From Dasyornis broadbenti (taxonomy: Eukaryota; Chordata; Aves; Passeriformes; Dasyornithidae), in contig VZRN01001861.1 of assembly GCA_013397935.1 (NCBI GenBank), forward strand, positions 189,432 through 253,431: a DNA stretch of 64,000 nt, written 5' to 3'. The translations under genes and the position numbers were made by a program. The notes under the pieces were generated by a model. The model was not told the origin of the DNA. It saw only the letters and a program-made list of their open reading frames with translations, and made no database searches. Positions within the stretch are counted from its first letter, which is position 1. Each line of letters begins with the position of its first letter. Below, piece by piece: positions 55,201 through 64,000 of this stretch.

Positions 55201-57315
55201 CTGGACAAGCTGCTGCTTGGAGAGGGAAGGGCTGATGTGCTCGAGGCTCGGGAGAGAGCTGTGTCCTCACTGACCCAGGCTGGGCATCGTCAGGAGGTGA
55301 TTTGTGCTACAAGGGAAAACACAGCGCTCGGCCCTTCCTCAGAGTAGGAGTTAGAGCCGTCCGTGTCCTCAAGACAGGCTCTCCAGCAGCCCCACTGACC
55401 CTCTCCAGACCTTCGTGTTCCTGCTTTTATTGCTCCTGGAAGCACAGGAGCTGCACGCTCCACAAAGCTGGGCAAAGGCTGAGGGACGAGGGATGCGAGG
55501 GAGCCGATGGATGGCAGCAGGAGGATCCCACTGCAGGACCCCTCACTGCTGGCAAGGGACGGCCTTCCCAGGGCACTGCTTCCCCCAGAGGTCACCCACA
55601 TGGCCTGGGAGGGCAGGCCAGCCTTGGTGCTAAACCATTTCTGTGCCACTGCAGAGCAGGCAAGTGACCAAAGTGCTGGTCCACGAAAATCCCATGCTCC
55701 CTGCAGGGACCTGCTCTTCCTCCTTCCCATGTCCTGCTGGGACCATCTCCAGCTCTGCCATTCCAGAGCTCTCTGGAAGCTGAAGCTCTGCTGTCTCTCC
55801 AACAGAGAGCTCTGCCAGTGCCGCAGAGGCCATGGCACCAGACACACACCACATCTGCCCAGGACAAGCAGCCTCAGGAGTGCAAGAAGAAAGACGGTGA
55901 GAACCTTCACGCGTGAACTTAAAACATCCTCACAGTATCCAAATCACGTTTTGAAGGCGGAAGGAAAAATGACTTGAACTGAGGCCATGCACCTACCCGA
56001 GTCTGAGGTGCCCATGTGTTGACATGACCACGCAGAGGCCCCACAGCTGCCAGTGCCCAGCACCTCCTCCCACAGCCCGTTACAGCCTCCTGGAGGGAAA
56101 ACTGATGCCCACAGCTCGGCCCACTGGGCTCTGCTGTCAGGAGAAGCCCCTTCCCCTGCCTGGAGCTCCTGCCCCGGCCGTGGCCAGCTGTGGCACCGCT
56201 GCCTCCCCTGCACAGAGCCGAGGGGTGACGTTTGCTGGTCCCAGGGTGGTTTTCAAGCTCCTCACCCAGCCCCAGGCAGGTGCAGAGTGTGTGTCCTCAC
56301 AGCACAGGTAAACTTCCCACTTGGAGAAAGCATCCTGGGCCTGAAGGCTTTGCCTCTCCACTGCAGATAACGAAGCAACGTGTTCTGTCCCTGTGTTGCA
56401 TTTTAATTCCTTTCTAATTCAGTTTTTATAAAGCTCTATTTAAACACAGAGTTGCATTACTTCTTTCTGAGATGTTAGCAAGTGCTTCCTTCAGTCCATT
56501 CTCCACAGGGAACTTTTATAAACTTCCAGATCTCCATGCTTCTGTCCAATTGGAAGAGGCAGAGGCAGCACTGCTTTTGAGGGTGCTCCTCTGCCAGCTC
56601 CAAGTTGCTGCTGTCTCATTCCCATGCTCCTCCAGCTGTGCCGTTCATAAAGGTGCAGATAGGACATTATTTCACAGAAATTCATTGAGTAAGTGAACAG
56701 TCTCTGAGCATTGCAAATAAAGGTGTGTATTTGACTTTCAAAACCGGTTCCAGACATACTGTGTTCCCATACAGCCTATCTTCCTTTTTCATATTGATGT
56801 CTTTCCTTTTGCATTTCCTGTTTGAATTATTGCTGTGCCGGAGACATGATTTACATTTAGTGTAGCTCAGAACAACAAAATGTGGCGTTATGTTATACAA
56901 GGCTAATCTTTCCTTATACAAACCTAATTCCAAGGAGCAGTGTGCGCTGGCTGATCCGATATGATCTAGGGAGGCAGGTTGTTAGATTTAAACAAGTCCC
57001 AGGTAGGAATTTGTTACAGGTGACAGTCCCTGAGCTGTTAGACATACACTTGAAACACGCTCCTAATGACAGCATTATGATCATGAAATGATGGTTAAGG
57101 AGTAGCTGACGTGCTGTGACTGTGCTTTATGTTCCTTGGAATAGCAGGGCTTTAATCATTGGGAAAACTGGAAAGAATTTGCAGACTTTCACCTGTTGCT
57201 TGTGCTGCCACATGCTGAGAAAAGAGATACGTGAAGAGATGGTATTATGGAAATAAACTGGGAAAAGGCAGAAATCATAGATGGGGTAACAGGATCGTAT
57301 GGCATGGTCTCGTGA
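52291..57315. other. Non-coding, mixed, no identifiable element
   Basis: 52450-52720 is AT-rich. 55250-56340 is GC-rich with many overlapping frames up to 206 codons in several phases, the hallmark of composition rather than coding. 56380-56480 and 56760-57250 are AT-rich. I see no CR1 wording, RNA gene or recognisable exon in these 5 kb, unusual given the CR1 density elsewhere. Confidence 0.42.
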
Positions 57316-58869
57316 GGATTCCCCTCATCTGGGGGAGAGGGGAAGGTGCTCAACAGATCAGCAGCACCTCAATGTCTTGTGCAAGGAGAACAGGAGAGCA
57401 GCACCCACCCAGGGCCTTTGAGGCTCCCACCATATCCCCAGTCTGAGGGATCCATCAGGTCAGACTGGGAATGCTGGAGGGCAATTTTTGCCTCAAACCG
57501 TGCAAGTGCTGCTCCACAGCCTCCTTTGATGGGGTTCTACGGTTTTGAGCTAAACAAGAATTGGGTCTTCTTGCAGGAAGCTGGAAAACCAGTACAACAG
57601 AAACTTCTGCCAGGTGTCCTTTGCCAAGGTCTTCTTTGTCCTCCCTCAGTCGTGTGGCTGGCAACGGGAGATGGAGGGAACTTGCCTTCATTTATGAAGA
57701 GAGCCAGTTCCCCAGTCTGGGGGGTTTCTCAGCATTACACTAACCACACACATCGGCACATCCTCTGCTATTGCTGCCCTGCCATCCCAGGTGAGGAGGG
57801 GATGCCCTGGACCCCAGCTTGCAGCCCTGAGAGCTCTGTGCCCTCGCAATCTCGCCCAGGATCTGGCATCGATAGGACTTTCCCATCATATATTCCAAAA
57901 TTGCAGTGTCGGGATGACAAAGCACCGGCAGTGGAGAGCCAGGCCACAGCTTGCCTGCCCTTCAGCATTAAAATGGATGAAATGAAAGTCAATTTTTCAG
58001 CTTCCAAACAGTCTGTGGTAGGGGAAAATGTCTCCACTCTACTTGACTCCTCTTATCTCCTTTTCATTCCCACCATGGCTGGAGGATTTACGGTCTCCTG
58101 CTCTCTCTGGGGTTCTCAGGGAGCAGCCAGGGGTGCAGCGCTGCTGGGGCGTGTGGCACAGCACGGGATGGGGAGCATCCTCCAGCCCCGGTACCTGCAC
58201 CCTGTGCCCCTCACCACCGTGCTGCTCTCTGGGATGAGCAGAGGAGGCAGACACTCACTAATTCTGCTGCCTGAACTCCCTGGGTGCCCTGGGCACTGCT
58301 CGGGGTCAGAGCCCCCCATGGCCGTCACGTGGGATGTGCTGGGGGTGACGGTGCCCACTTGCACTGCAGCGGCCGTGATCAGGGAGAGCAGGGCAGGGCA
58401 GTGCAAACATTTCATGGAATCATGGAATGACACAGTTTTTAAGGCTGGAAAACCCTCTGTGATCATCAACTCCAACCATCAGCCCGGCGCCACCACCACA
58501 TTCACCATTAAATCATGCTCTCAAGCACTGCACCCACAGGTTTTTGAGCACTTCAGGGATGGTGACTCCACCACTGCCCTGGGCAGCCTGTGCCACTGCT
58601 TCACTACTTTGTCCATGAGAAAATGTTTCTTAAAATCTGATCTAAACCTCCCCTGGTTCAACTTGCAGCTGTTCAGTAAGATGCAACCTCTGTCTGGCGG
58701 GCTTAACAGTCTCAAAGGGTTTCCACCCTGCCTGGAACAGAGGATGGCCTCTGCAGGGACACTGGGCACCTCTCCAGGTGGAGCTGAGTGGTTTGTGATA
58801 GATTCTTTTGAAACAATTATGGTTAGCTGGGAAAGTATTGCCAAAGAAAGGAAAGAACTTCATGCCTGA
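57316..58869 (+). other. Unexplained 518-codon stop-free frame
   Basis: No in-frame stop between TGA at 57313 and the TGA at 58870. The first ATG in frame is at 57529, giving 447 codons. The last third runs antisense through a CR1 (58412-58740). The first 360 or so codons lie in non-repeat DNA at about 50-55% GC, where such a long open stretch is rarely expected. I recognise no domain, signal peptide or repeat in the translation. Splice-like sites lie inside it: TCTTCTTGCAG at 57576 and CAGGTGAGG at 57789. So a real transcript might use another frame. Not called as a gene. Confidence 0.4.
58412..58740 (-). mobile_element. CR1 LINE 3' fragment (antisense), older type
   Basis: TTCATGGAATCATGGAATGA (decayed octamers), AAGGCTGGAAAACCCTCTGT, GATCATCAACTCCAACCATC, CACCCACAGGTTTTTGAGCA, CTTCAGGGATGGTGACTCCA, CCACTGCCCTGGGCAGCCTG, TAAAATCTGATCTAAACCTC and CCCTGGTTCAACTTGCAG are the complement of an older CR1 3' region. 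Many substitutions point to an ancient copy. Confidence 0.94.
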
Positions 58870-60519
58870 AGGCACCTTCAGCAATGTATGAAATAAAAAA
58901 ATGTATTTTAAAGCATGAGAAAGAAAACAAAAATGCAGTCACACACAGAAGCAGGCACAAGTGTTTCTGTAAGTAAAATGAACAGTGGTAGCTTAGGGAC
59001 ACAAAATGGGCAGCACAGGTGCAGAGCAGCACGTCACCTCAGCTGCTGAAGGTGTTCCTTGTCTGCCAAAGCTGACAGAAATCTGTGTTCTTCTCTAAAC
59101 AAGCCGTTTTCTCACCGAGGAGCCTTTGGCCCTGAACCCCCAACACATGCAGGCTCTCCCGCTGTCCCAAGGAGCAGCCAGAATTCCCACTTTAGACACA
59201 CTTCTAAATGCTGCAGCATCCAACGCTCCAGGGCAGGGCAGACGGGCACCAAGCCGGCACAGCGGAGGACAGGGCAGCTTCCGAATGGAGGGAAATGCTG
59301 GGAAGCAGTGCCGGTGCTGGGATGTGGGGCTGGGTGCTGGGGTGCGGCCTGGGCAGCATGGCAGCAGGGGCACGAGGAGCCGCTCACAGCCCTGGTACAG
59401 GCACTGCCCCAGCACAGAGCACTGCCAGAGCTGTGGGGCTCCCTGCTCCGGGAGTCCCGGAGGCCGAGGAGGCAATCCTGGGAAGCTGCCACGGCTGCAC
59501 AGCACGAGCTCTCTGTGGCAGAGGGGCTGCTCTGTCCCCCCAGGCGGGCACAGGTCAGGTGTGGGGACACTGTGGCTGGGAAGGGACTGTCCCCGAGCAG
59601 AGCTGACCCCTTGACTCCGAGCTCATCACACCCTGTCCACGCCGTTCACGGAGTGTTCTTGTAGGGAAATAATTAAAGATGAGAATTCCCTCAGATCCCT
59701 GCCCTCTACAGAAATCAGAGAGTGCCGAATCTATTAAATATTTTGTCTGTGAACTTTTTCAGAGATCCCAAGCGATGCGAAGGACGCGCTTTCCCGGCGG
59801 TGTCCATGAAAACAGGCGCCGGGGCTGCGGCAGCCTCTGAGCAGTGGCGTGGCTGAGGGGGTGGGAGACTCCACTTTGAAGGCAGAACGATCCTGCCATA
59901 GATGCCTCACGCTCCACATCCTTTCATACCAAACATCCAATTAACCTTTCCTCGCCAAGGAGCGAGGACCCTCTCCTTTGATTGGCAGTGCTTGTCCTGG
60001 TGCCGGTGGCTGGGGTTCAGAAACTCGGCTGGAAAATCAGCCTTTATTAAAACATCCTTTAGCACTTGAAATGGATTCCAGTGGTGTATGTCTAAGGCAG
60101 GAGATAATTCAGCATTTGTTACTTACTGACAGAATACAGAATTGGAATTTATAGTGCAAGTCCTAATGTCAAAAAGCCTAATGTGCCAGCAATTGAATTT
60201 CGGTGTGGTTTTGTAGCCTCACAACAGCTGCTCCTTTAGTGGGAGGGGTGGAAATGCTGCACCAAGGCCGTGATACACGTACACCACCAGACAGAGCAGC
60301 AATTTGAAGTGTTTGTGATGAGTGTGTGTGTCCCCACCAGCATTAACTGACTGGCATCCTTTGGAGTAGAAGCATATTGCTGGTGTTATTTTTTTCTTTA
60401 ATGAGTGCTCAGGCTTTTCCAGCCTGAATCAGCATCTCCAGCTCCCAGTGAATTTTATCTGTGCATCCATATCCCTGCTTAATCAAAGCAGCACAAAGAT
60501 GGGGGTACACCACATAATG
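58741..60519. other. Non-coding; GC-rich 59100-59640
   Basis: The GC-rich stretch carries frames of 201, 162, 152, 136 and 132 codons in different phases of the same DNA, so no one frame stands out. 59640-59760 and 60040-60200 are AT-rich. No exon, CR1 or RNA gene was recognised. Confidence 0.45.
59319..59342 (+). other. G-quadruplex motif
   Basis: GGG-ATGT-GGGG-CT-GGG-TGCT-GGGG forms a canonical motif with loops of 2-4 bases on the plus strand. More G runs follow (GCGGCCTGGG), which could offer alternative folds. Confidence 0.78.
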
Positions 60520-60645
60520 TAGAGGAAGAAATGGCCTCGAGTTGTGCCGGGGCAGTTTAAATTGGATATGAGGAACAATTCCCACCCTGAAAGGGTTGCC
60601 ACGCCCTGAAACGGGCTGCCCAGGGTGGTGGAAATGGAGCTGCAG
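60520..60645 (+). mobile_element. CR1 LINE mid-3' fragment (sense)
   Basis: GAAATGGCCTCGAGTTGTGC, CGGGGCAGTTTAAATTGGAT, ATGAGGAACAATTCCCACCC, TGAAAGGGTTGCCACGCCCT and GAAACGGGCTGCCCAGGGTG match the conserved CR1 stretch upstream of the 3' tail ('TTGGATATTAGGAAAAATTTC'-type wording). The tail itself is lost, so the fragment is truncated on both sides. Confidence 0.93.
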
Positions 60646-62530
60646 GTTGTTACAGGAGAAAACTCATGGGACAGAGGATCCTGTTTTAAAATTCAAACAC
60701 TTCTGCCACAGCTTCTAGAAGAGCCCCTCCTCTCCCCAGATGCCACCGGGATCTCTGCGTGCTGGCTTGGTGTGGTCGGGTGCGCTCGGATGCTTGGCCT
60801 CTGATACCTGAGCCTCACCTGAGCCTCCCCCTGGCCCGGAGCTCGGCTGGAGCAGGGCTCACAGAGATCCTTCCCGTGGCATGAGGAGCTGGGCACAGCT
60901 CTGTGCTGGCTGCTGGAAGGTCTAACGCAGGAGAGATAATTAGTCAGGATACCCCCGACTGCCTGATGAATTTACGTGTTTTCCAGGTCTTCATGTTGCA
61001 GTGAATCTGTCTCCCAGCCCCGCACCATCAATGCTGCAGATGCTGTTTCCAGCCCTCCTGGAAAAGCTCTGTGTTTGGGGAATCTAATCCTTATCCAGCT
61101 GTTTTGAGAACAAAGGCAGAGCCTCAGTGAGCAGAATTATCTCAATGGCTTCAGAGCCCACAGTAGTTTGTGGAAAACCAGGAGTTCCTTTCTTCCCTCC
61201 CTTGTAGAGAGGACTCCACCGGATTATCGCAGGAATAGGCAAAACAAACTCGGATAACAGGATGTGGAGGAGGAGGAGTGTGAAATGAGCAGCGGGAAGC
61301 CCATCAGATAGCCGAGGAAAGGCAGCGAGCGCTGGAGATAAAGGGGGGAGCACCTATTTAGGTGTGTACAATGATTTCCTCGCCTCAGAAACAGGCTGGG
61401 TCCATTTATCTGCTAAAGCAATTCCCGGGCACATTGTCACAGCAACTCATCAGAGGAGAGAAAATAATTGCAGGAGATAATTCTTTACCTTGAGGGGAAG
61501 GAGGTGGCGGAGGGCCCGCAGCAGGTTCAGCTCAGTCAGGTGCTGGGCCCGTGCAGTTGCCTGCCGAGGGCACGAAGGCAGCAGGAAAACTGGCGCTCCT
61601 GCAGGTCGGTGTCCCCCGCATGGGCTGGGCTCCGGAGGGACACGGGGAGGCTCCAGGCTGTGTCCCAAGGGAGGTGTTTGCCACGTGTGCAGCACAAGCG
61701 GTGCCAGAGGGGTCTCGGGGCTTAAGGCAAAGGATAGAACAGGCGGGGAAAGAAGCAATGGACAGCACTGAGAACAGGGGGAAAACACGACAGGTGCGGG
61801 GATGTGCGGGACTCGTGGTGAGGGCGCAGCTTTAAGCAGGCGAGGCTTCGGTGCCCCACACTTTGCCAGGCTGGAGCTGCAGAGCCAGGGAGCAGCGTGT
61901 GAACAGGAGACCCTGAGCAATTAGGAACGAGAGCAAAAGCGGACACCAAGAGGGAACTGAACGAGCCCGTGCCTGGGCTCTCATTAGCACAGACAAACAC
62001 CCCAGCAGTGCCATCCTTTGGCAGGATGGGACAGGGAGAGGCTCAGGAGCCTGGCGCAGCCACCGTGGCCAACCCGCACCACAGGGGCAGAGACAACCGA
62101 CAACACATTTTGGGCCGTGGCACAGCCCGTGCATGGACACGGCAGGTGAGATGCAGCCGGCCACCATCGCCTCAGCTGGGCTGCCTTCCTCCTCCTCATC
62201 CCCACAGGTGAGGATGTGTGCTGTCTGTGCGGTACGGAGAAGGATACTGGTATCAATATTCACGTTCCGGTTTAATTTTAAACTCCAGGAAGGCTACAGA
62301 AAGTGTTGGTAATGTAATTCAGGGTAGGAAATGGGTATGAGTAGGAACACACACTCCCTTGGGACTTTTCTAATCTCCTCAAGCAAATAAACAGATGAAC
62401 TCCACATGTGGAAAAAAAAAATCCTGCATTAAAAATAAAACCCTTGAGGTGTAGCTGAAGAGACTGCACTGGGGCAGGCAAAATATTCTGCAGTGCTGAT
62501 AATAGGTCTCTTGGGAAGGGGTGCAAAGGG
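60646..62530. other. Non-coding, GC-rich parts
   Basis: 61480-61820 is GC-rich with a moderate number of CpG (for example GGTGGCGGAGGGCCCGCAGC) and frames in several phases. 62240-62460 is AT-rich. Short frames up to 156 codons have no recognisable family. No RNA gene or other repeat seen. Confidence 0.42.
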
Positions 62531-62683
62531 ATGCTCCATCTCTGGAAGTGTCCAAGGCCAGGCTGAACACGGCTCAGAGCAACCTGGTCTGGTGGAAGAT
62601 GTCCCTGCCCATGGCAGGGGGGTGGAAGAGGACGGGCTTCAAGTTCCCTCCAAGCTCAAACCATTCTGTGTTTCCATGAAATC
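62531..62683 (+). mobile_element. CR1 LINE 3' end (sense)
   Basis: GCTCCATCTCTGGAAGTGTC, CAAGGCCAGGCTGAACACGG, CTCAGAGCAACCTGGTCTGG, TGGAAGATGTCCCTGCCCAT, GGCAGGGGGGTGGAAGAGGA and CTCAAACCATTCTGTGTTTC are the terminal part, with a decayed octamer (ATTCTGTGTTTCCATG). A 133-codon frame that begins inside it is a by-product. Confidence 0.95.
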
Positions 62684-63839
62684 AAAGAGGCAGTGGAAGG
62701 TCTCCCCGGTGCCATACGCTGTGAGCCAGCCCTGCTGCAAGGAGTGCCAGGGATCTCCTGTACTGCTGGTTCCATCACCGTGCCTGGGCTGGCCTGGCAC
62801 CTCCACCCATGTCCCTGTACAGCCCCCCTGGCCCCTGGGGTTCCCCACCGTGGCACCACCTCCGGCAAGGCCTGGTGCAGAGGGCTTGTGCTGAGCAGGA
62901 GCAGTCCTGGCAACTGCCGGGGAAATGGAGCATTTCCCCGCTGTCAAAGAGGAGATGGAAAACATCCCCATTACGCCGTGCTCCTGCGACGGGGATCAGA
63001 ATGGGAGGCACTGCCATGGCCACAGCCTGTCCTGCTGCTGGAGCCCCATGTCCAGGCAGCTCTGCCGTCTGTGGGGTCCCTGGTGTGGGCTCAGCCCGGG
63101 CAGTGAGCTGCTCGATCGATGAGGCACGGGCACGGCACGGAACAGGAGAGCCCGGGCAGGGGCAGCAGTGAAAGGCAGCCCTTCCCTTTTACCTGCCTGC
63201 TGCTAACTGGCCCTGTGCTCTCAGTGTCTCTCATGACGGCGCCGATGAGGCCCAGCAGGGCTGAGCGCTGACGAGCACGTGGCAATCATGGCTCGGGAGA
63301 ATTATAACAATGAGCCACTTTTTCCTCCTCCAGTGCTGGAAGGTGCCTGTGTCTGATTTCGCCTCGTAGGGAATTTAAGTGCAAACTGGGCTCCCTTCCC
63401 CAAAGCAATGACGAATGAACTCGCCTCCTGCCTGTACTTCTTCTTCCCTCACATTTGAGCTCACTTCCCACGAGGCACAAATACTTGTTATGACAGTGGT
63501 GACTCGGATGTGTCCAAACCTGTCCTCTGCCTTCAGATTCCTCGTCATTCATTAGCGGTGGCTGCAGATTTGCCTTTGGAGTCCTCTGCTCTTCTTTTAT
63601 TCTTCGTATTTAATGAGGCGCAAAGAATCGTGCAATAAAGTCTCATCAAAGCTGTCATTTATCTATGTTTGACTGTCTTTGTTATATATTAGCAATAAAC
63701 GTCCTAAAGCTTTCTGTATATAGAGACATTTCTCCTCATTATTTCAGGCTGTTTTCTCAGGAAATTCACTCACATACTCTTTATTCCAGTCTTCCTTCTC
63801 TGGTCCCTGTCTACGAGAGGAGCTGTGGGAGCTTTGCAG
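62684..63839. other. Non-coding, GC-rich then AT-rich
   Basis: 62690-63280 is GC-rich with multiple competing frames (137 codons at most) and no recognisable protein. 63540-63760 is AT-rich (GTCTTTGTTATATATTAGC). No repeat family identified. Confidence 0.42.
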
Positions 63840-64000
63840 CGTCTTGAGGGGGGACCTGCGGCTTCCTCCGACCCTTCCTTGAGAGTGTACACGAACATGG
63901 GGCCGCGATTTCCCTGTGCCCCGGGCTCTGCGCCGCCCTTCCATCAGCACAAAAGGACGGGGCGGGTTGGGCTGGAGCCCCCCTTGTCCGGGAGCAGTCG
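63840..64000. promoter_or_regulatory. CpG density rising at right edge
   Basis: About a dozen CpG in the last 160 bases, including GGGGCCGCGATT, CTCTGCGCCGCCC and GGACGGGGCGGGTTGGG. The last of these contains a GGGGCGGG SP/KLF-type site. This could be the shoulder of a CpG island or promoter beyond the window, or simply a GC-rich patch. Confidence 0.35.

Noticed and set aside
55250..56340. Possible coding region from many long frames
   Set aside because: Frames of similar length are open in several phases of both strands, which points to GC-rich composition rather than one real gene.
1..64000. Endogenous retrovirus or LTR element
   Set aside because: No paired LTRs, primer-binding site, polypurine-tract arrangement or retroviral coding wording was recognised.

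Overview
This window looks like nuclear, almost entirely non-coding DNA from a bird, most likely a songbird. The main evidence is at least 21 fragments of the avian CR1 LINE retrotransposon. Both the 3' UTR wording (GGGTTGGAAGGGACC on the minus strand, its complement on the plus strand) and the terminal octamer repeat ATTCTGTG are visible. The ATTCTGTG form of the octamer and the fragment wording resemble passerine copies more than chicken ones. I saw no Alu, L1, other mammalian repeats, operons or bacterial signals. I recognised no conserved protein-coding exon, rRNA, tRNA or CRISPR array. Species and chromosome cannot be determined from the sequence alone.

Layout. 1-3.7 kb: a cut-off AGGAG microsatellite, an AT-rich block, and two minus-strand CR1 pieces with a G-quadruplex motif between them. 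3.7-7.4 kb: AT-rich sequence with possible regulatory blocks. 7.38-7.71 kb: a CACCC/GGGTG minisatellite. 9.8-15.2 kb: six CR1 pieces around AT-rich blocks. 18.1-18.4 kb: the clearest CpG-dense patch, with a perfect MEF2/TATA-like element. 20-31 kb: five CR1 pieces (one internally deleted), a 12-bp tandem repeat, a GTTAAC-centred palindrome and AT-rich blocks. 31-38.7 kb: two plus-strand CR1 pieces, another GTTAAC-centred palindrome, and the longest AT-rich block that reads like a developmental enhancer (about 37.0-38.2 kb). 38.7-39.1 kb: a 10-bp repeat and a 198-bp tract made only of A and C. 40-46 kb: four CR1 pieces. 46.9-47.1 kb: a 30-bp minisatellite. 47-57 kb: mixed sequence with no recognisable element. 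57.3-58.9 kb: an unexpectedly long stop-free frame running into an antisense CR1. 59-64 kb: GC-rich stretches, two CR1 pieces, and CpG density rising at the right edge.

Interpretation. The alternation of GC-rich repeat-bearing stretches with AT-rich, homeodomain-motif-rich stretches fits a gene desert or long intron holding distal regulatory DNA. That is inference: no alignment was possible. Most open frames are chance products, and many sit on CR1 antisense sequence, on minisatellites or on the A/C tract. The one frame that resists a simple chance explanation is 57316-58869.
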